64,000 bases of DNA from Novipirellula herctigrandis. GTDB taxonomy: Bacteria > Planctomycetota > Planctomycetia > Pirellulales > Pirellulaceae. Location of the stretch: contig SJPJ01000001.1 in the NCBI GenBank assembly GCA_007859835.1, forward strand, positions 6,041,375-6,105,374, read 5' to 3'. Shown here one piece after another: positions 8,657 through 20,000 of this stretch (the first letter of the stretch is position 1; every line of letters begins with the position of its first letter). The notes beneath the pieces were generated by a model that saw only the letters and a program-made list of their open reading frames with translations, searched no databases and had not been told where the DNA came from. The position numbers and the translations under genes are program-made.

Positions 8657-11600
8657 TTACTTATAGATTTGTTTCACGTAAGCGATATCTTCTTCATCCA
8701 ATCGGCGAAGATCACGGTTGCGTTCAAGCAGGCCAATTTGCCGTCGCAATTCCAATAAATCATCTCCCACGATCTGCTGTTTGGACGTCGCCAAGATGCC
8801 CGGCACTTCCCGCTTGCGGCTCTGGCTGGCGAAAAATAGCACGTGAAATTGGTCAAGGAGTGCCAAACGCATTTGATGCAATAATTCCGGATTGAGATCC
8901 AATGGATCTGCATTCTTCAAAACTCGTAAATATTCTTTCACGCGATCGCCAAGCGATTGATCGGTCAAAGCGAAGGCGTTCGCAGCGACAAAATCAGCAT
9001 ACGCAATTGCTTTTTCGTCGGTCCCGATCGCAGCCTTAAGCTTTGTGGTGAATGGATCGAGGCATTGCTGCGTCTTGGTCGAATCGACTCTGGGCGGCGT
9101 CCCAAACTTTTCGGGAAAACCCGCGTTTCGGACGTATAGCGAAATTCTTGCGATCAACATGCAGGCGGTTTCCGCATCCTGTTGGATTTCCTCAAGTCGT
9201 TCCACGGGGACGCGGCCCACGCGATCAACGAGGTCGGCGAAATATTCGTCTCGCTGCGCCCCACCAAGCTCCAATGCAATGCCGGTGAGTAATTGGCACT
9301 GCAACTCCAAGCTTTTCCAATAGGTTAAACCTTCGGCGTCACGCAGATCCTGCTCAAGCATTGTTAGAGCGCGTCGGCGGTCGCCATCGTCACGGTTGAG
9401 CAATTGAGCGAAGGCGATAATGGTTTCATTGCGAACTTGGTTGTCAATTGCCGATTCGTTTGCGTTTAGAATCTCGTAGGCCTTTTCCAGGTCTTCGCTC
9501 GCCGCACCGATTCGTCCTTGTTTCTGTTCGAACTGCGATCGCCAAACTAACCACTCGACCTGAGTTGCCGGAGTTGCGGACGCGTCGAATTGGCCAAACA
9601 CTTGGTCGTAGTTTTCGAGCAACTCTTCTGGACCACCGTCCAAATAGTAGCGATATTTACAACGCGCCAAATAGAAACTTGCTTTCATCGGATTACCGAA
9701 CTTCGTTTCGCCCGCTGCGTTTTGAAAGGCCTCGATCGCTTTTCGGTAATAGCTATGTCGCTGATCTTTACTAACTGACTTGACGTAAAATGCTAAATCT
9801 TCGTAGCTATTGCCAAGCGATAGAAACGCCGCGTTTTCACTGACCGCCATGTTGGCGCCTTCCAGCATTTGGCATGCGCTCTCTGCACTGCGAAGGGCCT
9901 CTTTCAGTGTTGCTTCACGTGTTTCGCTCGAACCGCGAAACGCTGCTCCGATGAGGATATTCGCATGTCGCCAATAAGCATCGTAGAGAAGTTCTTGGTT
10001 ACTCCCCGATTCTTCTAAGCGTTCAATGACGGGCACCAATTCGTCGGCTGCTCGCTCTAATTCGGCGATGCTCGAAACGCTGCCTGAATTCAAGCTTGCT
10101 AGATAGTACCTTAGAAACGCCTGGCGAACTGCGATTTCGGGATTATCAGGAGCATGTTGCTTCGCCTGTTGGAGGTAGCCATCGAGCATCGCTAATTTGG
10201 GTTGATCCCATATTTCGCCTGATAATTCATGCCTTTGCTGAGCGTACTCGGCCGTCTTGAGCCACAGTTCGGCTTGCTGTTGATCGGATTTCGATTCGTC
10301 ATTGGCAGCGACTGCCGCGGACATCACCAGACTATCGACCCAATCTTGACGAGACATGTCTGATTGGCTCATGTCAATCTTGCCATCTGCTTTGAGAAAG
10401 TACTCGCAGAATTTTATCAGTGCATTTTTGTCGATTGTGGATGGAAACTCCCAGTACGCTGAATCGGTCTTTGGCTGCGTCATAAGCGGCCGCACGATTT
10501 TCATAATCGGAACAAGAATTTGATCCAACCACGCGCGGTCGTAAATCTCACTTTCGCCAAGTCCGACATCAAGTGCAGCAACACATGGACGCAGCGCCGA
10601 AGACAATCCGTCGGCACTTTTTCCGTCGGCTGTTTGGGAATTCGTATTTGCAAGGGCAACTTCCATCGCTGCACGATAGAGTTGACCATCTTGACGATGC
10701 GTCTGTCCGGTCGCGATCGAATCACCTAGTCGATGAGCGAGGTTTTGGAGTCGAGCTAGTGTGGACTCCGTTGCCGGAGTTTTACCCTCGCGAACGGCTT
10801 CCGCAACTTCGACCAACAAACGTTGTATTTCGAATGCGGTCGCCACGTTTTGCGACACTTGCGGAGACTTGGGGAGCCACCATTGGGCTTGCTCGACTTG
10901 TTCGATTCCGTCAGTTTTGGTTGCAAATCGCTGTTTCAAGATTTCGTCATCGTCGACGCCGGATAGCTCCGTCGCATAGGACAACAACATCGAAGCGATC
11001 CACTCACCCCGCGCTGGACCGAGTTCTCTTGCAGTGGTATTCGCGTCATCGGCTGACTGTAATGTTGCCCATCGCTGCGCGGCATCACTTTGGTCATAGT
11101 CGTGCCATGCAATCAACGCGTCTAAGTAGTCAAAGTAATGTGACGGCAACGGCAAGGTAGCAACACTCGAGGCTTCTTTGAGTCGCTGTTTCAGTCGGCT
11201 CAGCTTCAGGCCTCCGAAATGGTTCCCGTCCATCGCCGCCATTTCGATTTCAATCGCTGCGCTGAGCATCGCATTGGCGGGTGTCGTTGGCGAATCGGAT
11301 TCTTTGCGAATGGCTTGCTGTATTTCCGGGTCGGCATAGGGAGTGGTGCCTGCCGATACCGCTGAACTCAAAAGCAATGTGTCGATTGATGCGGGCGGTT
11401 GGATTTCTAGCTTTTTGGCCAACTGTTGCCCTTCATGATGAATGGTTTTGATATTCGCAAATTCTAGATTTACCATTTCATCGATGCTGCCGCTTCCTCG
11501 CATCGCTCGATCTGTCATATCTGCAATAAAGGACTTCACGGGTTGTTTGAAGAAAAACCGTTCGCTTGAATCGGCTTGGTCCAAAGTTCTTGACAATTTC

Positions 11601-13723
11601 ACGAATGTGTCAGCAATGCGAGAAGGATGATCGATTCCATCGAGCATCCGCGAAAAGACCTCGATTTTCCGATCGACGTCATCGTCACGAAGGTCTTGGT
11701 GTTGCTCGGTGAATTCGCTGACGATGGTTCTTGCCGCATCCCAATGCTTGTCGGTGATCGCAGATTTGAGTTTGTTGATATCCGCATCGACGGAAATGGC
11801 CGGCCAAGTTCTTCCGATGATCAGACGCTTTTCGTTATCGGTATCGTAAGCTTGTTTCAATTCTGGAAGAAAAGCAATTTCCATTGGTCCCCAGCGGTCT
11901 TTGCACCATTGAGGTAACGAATCGAGTCCGCTTTGTTTGATTTTGTCCTTGGCTCGTGCAATGTCGGTAAGGGTTAGGGTTTCGGTATAGTGGCCGGGTT
12001 CCGGTTCTTTTTCGGCATGAGTCAGGGCAAGTGAGACCGCGGAAAGCGTCTGTTGTGCGTCGGAGCCGATGAGATTCGATTGCTGTTCCAATAATTGGCG
12101 GACTGCCGAAGTCACGGTCGGGTCCGCTGCTTCATTCTCCTGAACAGCAAGTTGAAGCTTGGCCGCCAGCACTTGCGCATGTAATTTCGCACCTTCGTCG
12201 GACGACGGGTCTAGCATTGGCATCGGATGGTCTTGATAGACCTGCTCAAGCAACTTTAAGTCATCTTGGATGTATTTATTACTATCACCAAGTCCGCCAG
12301 CATAAAGCTGGTCGAGGATCCCTTTGGAAAACTCTTCGCTAATATCAATCGTCAACTGCCGAATGGACTGCTGTAGAGCAGGGTCGGAGGCGGCAGCGGG
12401 AAAGGCCGCTTGCGTTTCCTTGATCGCATCGCGCAGCGGCGTCAGTGCCGCTAAGTAATTATCAGGTGTTCCGGGCTCAAACCACTGGTATTTTGCTTTG
12501 GATTGTTCCGCTTCGACCAATCGCTCGGCCGCCATCTTGGTTCCGTCGCTACCGAAGAAAGCATCATAAGACTTTCGGTCAAAGGTCCGCCATGACCATA
12601 ACCCTCCGCCAACCAGCGTTGCTAAGACAACCGACGCGATGGCCAACCGCAATGGTGTGATTCCCGCCCGACGATCAACACCGGTCGCCAGAGCAAGGGC
12701 ATCGACAAAGTCGCCGCACGATGGATATCGCCTTTGCGGATCGATTTCCATGGCGCGACGAAGGACTTTGCGTTCGCTTTTGGTCAGGTGACTGAGGTTG
12801 AGTTTGCCAGTACATTTGGCGAGTGTGATGTTGGCTTCGGTCGTGATGTCAAAGGGTAACAGGCCCGTCCGAAGTTCGAAGTAGGTAATCGCCAAGGAGT
12901 ATTGGTCGACGGATCGGCTATAGGTGCGACCTTGCAAGACTTCGGGGGCTGCGTAGGCAGGCGACGCAAAGGCTTGCCGCGTCGTTCGTGTATCGCCTTC
13001 GAATTTGTGAGCGAGACCGAAGTCACAAACTTGGGCTTCACCACCAACCAGCAAGATGTTTTGGGGCTTGATGTCACAGTGATAGATCTTGTGTTCTTGA
13101 TTCAACAGGTCGATTGCTCTTGCGGACGCGCGAAGGTAACGCACCGTTTCGGCGGCATCGAGGCCGCAAGGAATCTGGATGTTGTCCTCTGGGATGCCCG
13201 CATCGCGACGAATTTGTTGCAATCGGTCATGCAGCGTGCAATCGCCAAGCCCCATCACAACGATCAATTCTTCGGCTTTGGGGCCGCTCGCTGGCTTTTT
13301 GCTGGCTCGCTCATCTTGGCCAGCACCCAGTGTCGGCATGCCTGGGTCGATCGCCATCGTCCCGCTCACCGATCGTCCACTGGGCGGAGGAGTCGTCGAT
13401 GTAGGAAATACGGAACTGGTTTCGGGATTGAATGCTTCGGTTTCCCCGTCGGCTAACAAGCGACCATCGGCATCTTTCGTCCAAAAGGCGTGCACTGGGC
13501 AAAGGTTCGGTTGGCGGACATTTCGTAGTGTACGTAGGGCCGAAAGTTCTTTTCGTCCGCCCAATTTTTCGAGCGGCACAACTTTTAATGCGACGTTGGT
13601 TCCACCTGCTGCTCGAGCGACCCAAACGGAGCCGGCCATGCCGCTTCCAAGTGGGCGAACAAGCGTATAGCCCGGTACGATTTCTTGGCCGGGCTGATAT
13701 TGAGTTTTCGGCCCACTCGGCAT
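8657..13723 (-). CDS. Membrane-anchored Ser/Thr protein kinase with giant repeat-rich C-terminal region
   Basis: The 1,688-residue protein begins with a cytoplasmic Hanks-type kinase domain (about 18-345): Gly-rich loop LGSGMAGSV (25-33), Lys47 in VALKVV, catalytic loop HCDIKPQN (Asp217, Asn222), DFG 234-236 and APE 259-261. HCD replaces the usual HRD. A Ser/Thr/Pro-rich insert (about 90-150) splits the N-lobe. One membrane helix follows (about 358-377), and the remaining ~1,300 residues look alpha-helical and TPR-like and would lie outside the cytoplasm or in the planctomycete periplasm. SD TAGGAG lies about seven bases before the ATG. It is transcribed divergently from the giant surface-protein gene. 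Its substrates are unknown. Confidence 0.9.
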   Translation of the reverse strand: MPSGPKTQYQPGQEIVPGYTLVRPLGSGMAGSVWVARAAGGTNVALKVVPLEKLGGRKELSALRTLRNVRQPNLCPVHAFWTKDADGRLLADGETEAFNPETSSVFPTSTTPPPSGRSVSGTMAIDPGMPTLGAGQDERASKKPASGPKAEELIVVMGLGDCTLHDRLQQIRRDAGIPEDNIQIPCGLDAAETVRYLRASARAIDLLNQEHKIYHCDIKPQNILLVGGEAQVCDFGLAHKFEGDTRTTRQAFASPAYAAPEVLQGRTYSRSVDQYSLAITYFELRTGLLPFDITTEANITLAKCTGKLNLSHLTKSERKVLRRAMEIDPQRRYPSCGDFVDALALATGVDRRAGITPLRLAIASVVLATLVGGGLWSWRTFDRKSYDAFFGSDGTKMAAERLVEAEQSKAKYQWFEPGTPDNYLAALTPLRDAIKETQAAFPAAASDPALQQSIRQLTIDISEEFSKGILDQLYAGGLGDSNKYIQDDLKLLEQVYQDHPMPMLDPSSDEGAKLHAQVLAAKLQLAVQENEAADPTVTSAVRQLLEQQSNLIGSDAQQTLSAVSLALTHAEKEPEPGHYTETLTLTDIARAKDKIKQSGLDSLPQWCKDRWGPMEIAFLPELKQAYDTDNEKRLIIGRTWPAISVDADINKLKSAITDKHWDAARTIVSEFTEQHQDLRDDDVDRKIEVFSRMLDGIDHPSRIADTFVKLSRTLDQADSSERFFFKQPVKSFIADMTDRAMRGSGSIDEMVNLEFANIKTIHHEGQQLAKKLEIQPPASIDTLLLSSAVSAGTTPYADPEIQQAIRKESDSPTTPANAMLSAAIEIEMAAMDGNHFGGLKLSRLKQRLKEASSVATLPLPSHYFDYLDALIAWHDYDQSDAAQRWATLQSADDANTTARELGPARGEWIASMLLSYATELSGVDDDEILKQRFATKTDGIEQVEQAQWWLPKSPQVSQNVATAFEIQRLLVEVAEAVREGKTPATESTLARLQNLAHRLGDSIATGQTHRQDGQLYRAAMEVALANTNSQTADGKSADGLSSALRPCVAALDVGLGESEIYDRAWLDQILVPIMKIVRPLMTQPKTDSAYWEFPSTIDKNALIKFCEYFLKADGKIDMSQSDMSRQDWVDSLVMSAAVAANDESKSDQQQAELWLKTAEYAQQRHELSGEIWDQPKLAMLDGYLQQAKQHAPDNPEIAVRQAFLRYYLASLNSGSVSSIAELERAADELVPVIERLEESGSNQELLYDAYWRHANILIGAAFRGSSETREATLKEALRSAESACQMLEGANMAVSENAAFLSLGNSYEDLAFYVKSVSKDQRHSYYRKAIEAFQNAAGETKFGNPMKASFYLARCKYRYYLDGGPEELLENYDQVFGQFDASATPATQVEWLVWRSQFEQKQGRIGAASEDLEKAYEILNANESAIDNQVRNETIIAFAQLLNRDDGDRRRALTMLEQDLRDAEGLTYWKSLELQCQLLTGIALELGGAQRDEYFADLVDRVGRVPVERLEEIQQDAETACMLIARISLYVRNAGFPEKFGTPPRVDSTKTQQCLDPFTTKLKAAIGTDEKAIAYADFVAANAFALTDQSLGDRVKEYLRVLKNADPLDLNPELLHQMRLALLDQFHVLFFASQSRKREVPGILATSKQQIVGDDLLELRRQIGLLERNRDLRRLDEEDIAYVKQIYK

Positions 13724-14074
13724 GAGGATCTCCTAAGAAAAGCTTCGCTCGTCGCCATTGATTAAGCGAAAGACACTGGGTTCTTCTGCTTAGTGTACCG
13801 CATGGTTTGTGCGTCAAGTCGTGCGTGATGCGGGCCAACCGCGAAAACAGCCGACATTTGGACTCGGACCGCAAAATCGTTAAAACCGCCAAAACCTGCC
13901 TAATCCGCGTAATTAGCTTGATTCAGCTGGTGGCATTAGGTTTACTTGAAGAATGCGACATTGGCGTTTGCGCACCCCTCTGAAAGGCCCCTTTTTTTGA
14001 TCGACCGTGCGTAAAAAAAAGCCCGCTTGTGTGATCCATGTATTTCGCTTGAATTCAACTTACAAGACAGCACC
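13724..14074. other. Divergent promoter region, kinase / giant surface protein
   Basis: This 351-bp gap separates two outward-facing genes and must hold both promoters. It contains T-rich and A-rich runs (CTTTTTTTG near 13991, GTAAAAAAAA near 14011). No conserved promoter elements or gene were recognised. Confidence 0.6.
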
Positions 14075-17000
14075 ATGACGAGAATGAATTGGTCGTCACG
14101 TTTGACGGCAAGAGCTCACCGTGTCTCCCGTAAACATCGCAATTCCGAATTATCGGAGGTTCGTAGACGGGCCCGCAATGTTCAAAAACGCCGTCGACGA
14201 TCGATGCTATTCGAGCCGCTCGAAGACCGAATGTTGCTTGATGGTGGCGGGCTGATCATTCCCGTTTCCGAGAACCAACTTGATGTGATTGATGTTGACG
14301 ACATCGGCAGCGTCTCGGTGGGACCCGGTGCGGTTTACAGTCTTTCCGGTGGTGCTGACCAAGCCCTGTTTTCACTCGATCCAACCACCGGCATTCTCAC
14401 TTTCACCACCGCACCCGATTTCGAAATGGTTGCGGATGCAGATAGTGACAATATCTATGACGTTCAAGTTACGTTAACGGATGCCGCGTTGTCTTCCGAG
14501 TTGATTGACTACTGCGTTCAAGTCGAGAACGTCAATGAAACTCCTGTTGCCGAAGCGAACGGCCCATACACGCTAACGCTCGGTGATGACCTCACCCTTG
14601 ACGCGACCGGTTCGATCGATCCCGACGCAAGCGATGTGCTGACGTTCGACTGGGATCTCGATGGAGACATGACGGTTGATTTTACGAGCGCAAACGCCAC
14701 CTATATCGCATCGGGCGTTAGCTATGATGGTTTGCTTGACATCGGCGTCAACACAATCACTTTGGAAGTCACCGATGCCGGCGGTCTTTCATCAACCGAT
14801 ACCGCAACCGTCGAAGCGTTTGGCACCTTCACCTTTTCGCCGCTTACCGATGGGACCGCCGATGCCTATACCCTAATCGCAAATGGTGGCGATTTGGAGA
14901 TTCTCGATAGTAATACATTGGCGGTCTTGGCGAGCGCACCTGTGGCGTATGTGTTAGATGTTGAGATTCTTGGATCCGATGATAACGATACCTTCACGAT
15001 CGACTTCAGCGGAGGTCCGATCGAAGCGCCCATTCAATATGCTGGCGGTAACCAAACATCATCACCGGGCGACGTATTGGTTTTGGTCGGTGGCACCACG
15101 ACATCGGTTGAACACACGTTTGTCGATGAATCGAGCGGTTCGGTCGCTTTGGCATTCACGGCCTCATCCGCCGATGTTACCTATTCCGGTTTAGAACCGG
15201 TGATCGACAATTTAAACGCTGCCGACCGTGTGTTCACATTCACCGGTGGAGCGGAAACGATCACACTTTCGGATGACGCTTTGGTCGGTTTCTCACGCAT
15301 TGACTCGACGCTCGGCGAAGTCGTTACGTTTGCAAATCCAACCAATTCGTTGACTGTTAACGCGGGAACGGGGGCCGATACTTTCAATTTGGTTGGTGTC
15401 GATCCCACAATGGTAGCCTCGGTCACGATTAACGGTGACGATGGGAATGATGACATCAATGTCCAAAGCGTTCTGGCGACGACTCCCACGACTGTCAATG
15501 GGAACGCCGGAAACGACACAATCATTGTGGGTTCTACCACGAACGAACTCGATTCAATCGTTGGCAACCTATCGGTTCAAGGTGGCAGCAACGCCTTGAT
15601 CCCTATGGCGACGAAGAATGTCATCGCCAACGGCAATGCAGTGGCTCAAACGCTAGCCGTTGGTGACACGTTGCGGATCAATGACCAAGGCTACAACGCA
15701 GCGGCACAGTATGAACTGGACGATGGTTCGTTCAGTCGCGATACGACGGTTGCGGTGACGAATTACGGAGCGATTGAAACGATCGTTTTGAATGCGGGTC
15801 TGGCCGCGAACGATATTGATATTCTCGACACTCCGGACGACTCCAATACGACGGTGCGAGGTCAAGACGGTGTCGATAATGTGACCGTCACGTTAACGGG
15901 TGACGGCAGTATCTTGGGAGTCAGCACCAAAGGCGCGAATGATGTCTTTGAGTTTACGAATACGGGTGTTGAAAGTGTCAGCCACGTGTTCATGGGTGAT
16001 GGCGACGATATGGCCACTCAAGTGACGAGCGGGGCGGGAAGTGGTATTCGTTATGATGCCCAAGCGGGAGACGACACGATCACGATCGAGAATGCGGGTG
16101 CGGTGAGTCCTCTTCCCGGCGCACAATCGAGTAGCACGTTGGTGATCGGAAGCAATGTGGCATTGGCGGCTACGGACGACGATGCGATTAATTTGTACGC
16201 GTCCCCAGTTGATTCATTCCAAGCTTTGTATGGTGGAATCGGCAATGACCTGTTCACCCTTGGTTCGACTAGCAATGAAATCAGTGGAATTCTTGGCAGC
16301 GTCTTGGTCGAGGGTGGCGACAATGAGTTGCTCCCCACGGTGACGAAGAATGTCATCGCCAACGGCAATGCAGTGGCTCAAACGCTAGCGGTTGGTGACA
16401 CGTTGCGGATCAATGACCAAGGCTACAACGCAGCGGCGCAGTATGAACTGGACGATGGTTCGTTCAGTCGCGATACGACGGTTGCGGTGACGAATTACGG
16501 AGCGATTGAAACGATCGTTTTGAATGCGGGTCTGGCCGCGAACGATATTGATATTCTCGACACTCCGGACGACTCCAATACGACGGTGCGAGGTCAAGAC
16601 GGTGTCGATAATGTGACCGTCACGTTAACGGGTGACGGCAGTATCTTGGGAGTCAGTACCAAAGGCGCGAATGATGTCTTTGAGTTTACGAACACGGGCG
16701 TTGAAAGTGTCAGCCACGTGTTCATGGGTGATGGCAACGATATGGCCACTCAAGTGACGAGCGGGGCGGGAAGTGGTATTCGTTATGATGCCCAAGCGGG
16801 AGACGACACGATCACGATCGAGAATGCGGGTGCTGTGAGTCCTCTTCCCGGTGCTCAATCGAGTAGTACGTTGGTGATCGGAAGCAATGTGGCATTGGCG
16901 GCTACGGATGACGATGCGATCAATCTGTACGCGTCCCCAGTTGATTCATTCCAAGCTTTGTATGGTGGAATCGGCAATGACCTGTTCACCCTTGGTTCGA

Positions 17001-20000
17001 CTAGCAATGAAATCAGCGGAATCCTTGGCAGCGTCTTGGTTGAGGGTGGCGACAATGAGTTGGTCCCCACGGTGACGAAGAATGTCATCGCCAATGGGAA
17101 TGCGGTGGCTCAAACGCTAGCGGTTGGTGACACGTTGCGGATCAATGACCAAGGCTACAACGCAGCGGCACAGTATGAACTGGACGATGGTTCGTTCAGT
17201 CGCGATACGACGGTTGCGGTGACGAATTACGGAGCGATTGAAACGATCGTTTTGAATGCGGGTCTGGCCGCGAACGATATTGATATTCTCGACACTCCGG
17301 ACGACTCCAATACGACGGTGCGAGGTCAAGACGGTGTCGATAATGTGACCGTCACGTTAACGGGTGACGGCAGTATCTTGGGAGTCAGCACCAAAGGCGC
17401 GAATGATGTCTTTGAGTTTACGAATACGGGTGTTGAAAGTGTCAGCCACGTGTTCATGGGTGATGGCGACGATATGGCCACTCAAGTGACGAGCGGGGCG
17501 GGAAGTGGTATTCGTTATGATGCCCAAGCGGGAGACGACACGATCACGATCGAGAATGCGGGTGCTGTGAGTCCTCTTCCCGGTGCTCAATCGAGTAGTA
17601 CGTTGGTGATCGGAAGCAATGTGGCATTGGCGGCTACGGATGACGATGCGATCAATCTGTACGCGTCCCCAGTTGATTCATTCCAAGCTTTGTATGGTGG
17701 AATCGGCAATGACCTGTTCACCCTTGGTTCGACTAGCAATGAAATCAGCGGAATCCTTGGCAGCGTCTTGGTCGAGGGCGGCGACGAAACAGACACGTTG
17801 ACTATTAACGATCAAGGACATGGCGACAATGCACAATACAACTTGGATGTCGGAACATTCAATCGTGATCCAATGCCACCAAGCCCTACGCCAACCGTTG
17901 CAAATACCGAGTTTGATGCAATCGAAACCATCAACTTAAACGCTGGCACGGGCAATGACGACATCAATGTTCTCGATACGCCTGCGAATTCAACGGTCAC
18001 CGTTGATGGCAACTTGGGCGATGACGTGATTGACGTCACGGGAACTGGCGTTGGGAGTTCTACGAATATTCTCGGTAGCGATGGCAACGATTCGATCACC
18101 GTGGATGGCAGTGGCATACAAGGGGATGTCTTCGTCGACGGAGCTGCTCCGACGCCTCCTGCCGCGACGTTTGATGTGGTTGGCCGTCGGTCGCCTGGTT
18201 TGGTGGAAACGAAAAGTGTAACGATCCCGTTGGCGGATACCTTCTTTTATATCGATTCGAATGCCGCTGCCGGTGGCGACTATATTTTGACGCCTGATAT
18301 GGTTGTCAAAGCAGGGGCTCCGACGATCACCTACGATGCGGTCGAAAAAGTCGAAATGAAAACCAGCCGTTTCGGCGACAACGTTACCATCATCGATACA
18401 CTTGACAATTCGCTGGTCGAATTGGTTACCGATGATGGTGACGATACCGTCGAAGTGATCACGACTGGTGAAAGTTCGGCAACACAGATCTTTACCGGTC
18501 TCTTGGCTTCCCCGGCATTGCCCGGAGCAAACTCGGACGATGACACTGTGATCATCGATACCACGGGCGGCGACTCTCTCGGTCAACCTGCGGTTGTCTT
18601 GGTCAACACGGCTGCTGCGGGTGTCTCGGTTGCACCTCCCGCCGATGTGTCGGCAATTATACAGGACATCGATACCGTTGAAATTTTAGCAACTGGAATA
18701 GGAGCCGGTGTTTCGGTGGTCACTGGCGATGCAACGACCTATGCCGGAGGAGATCAAGACTTGATTACGATCGGTGATGCCGTCGCCGCCCCGCCCCCGA
18801 TTGCTTTATCGGGAAGCAGGTCGGTCATCAGTGTCGCGAGCGGACCTGACGACGATACGTTTGAAATCAATGAAGTTTTTCTCGAGACGGTTGTCGATCT
18901 TCAAGGTGAAGGTGGTAATGATGTATTCAATTTGAATGCCGCCGGTGTTGATTCGACTGGGAATCTTATCCGGCTCAACGACGATCCGATCAATTCGCCG
19001 GGGCTTGATGACGTCGCGAAAACGCGCGAGTTGTTTATTGACGGTGGCGACAACGGTCCTGGGACGCAAACGGTCGTCGAAGGTGCGAGCGTTGTGCTCC
19101 CGAACCTATTTATGGAAGGCAGTGTTCCGAATGTCCCCATTGGTGATGCCGTCAATGTTTTGGCTGGCACTGCAACAGGACCACTTGATTTGCGTTACTT
19201 GATCACTGGCCCATCGCAAGGCGTCTTGGCTACGACCGAGCCAGCGGTGGATCCGTCGATGCGAAGCGAAATCGGTAATGAAGTCGTAGAGCCGATCTTT
19301 GTCGAAAGGATCAATATCGAAACAGGGTCGGGCGAAGATGTTCTAACGATCCAAGGTGACATACCGCTTGGCGTGCAATCAACCGGCCAATTGATTGAGT
19401 TTGACGGTGGCGGAAGTGATGATCGAATCGAAGTGCTCGGCAGTAGTATGGATGATCGTGTGACGATCGGGCCGACGGGTGGCGATGTTGAGCCGATCCA
19501 GGTTAACGACGTCAGCTACATTCGCGTTGACGGAAATGCCGGTGATGATCAGATATCAAACCGGACCAATTCAATTAGTGTGCTCAACGGCGGAGATGGT
19601 AGTGACACGTTGCTTGGCGGTGGCAACGCGGACGCGTTAACCGGTGGCAGCGGTGTCGACTTTTTATTCGGCAATGATGGTGACGACTTTCTGCTTTCGG
19701 ACCAAGCGTTTGGCGAAACCGCAACGTTTTCCGATTCCGGAGAGATCATTAACGGCGGCAACCAAGTTGCGCTGATTCCCGGGGACGTTTGCATTCAATT
19801 CGGCGCGGACGACGTTTTTGACTGCGAATTTCTTGGGGATGGTGGCGGAACGAAAGACGTGCTGACGTGGCTTCGGGCCATCATCGTACCTGCAACTGCG
19901 GTTCTGTTCGATGGCAGCGATCCTCGACTCGCTCCTTTTGACCCTGTTGCAGCTACTCCCCAGACAACGCTTTCAACAACCGAACCAAGTTCCTTATCAC

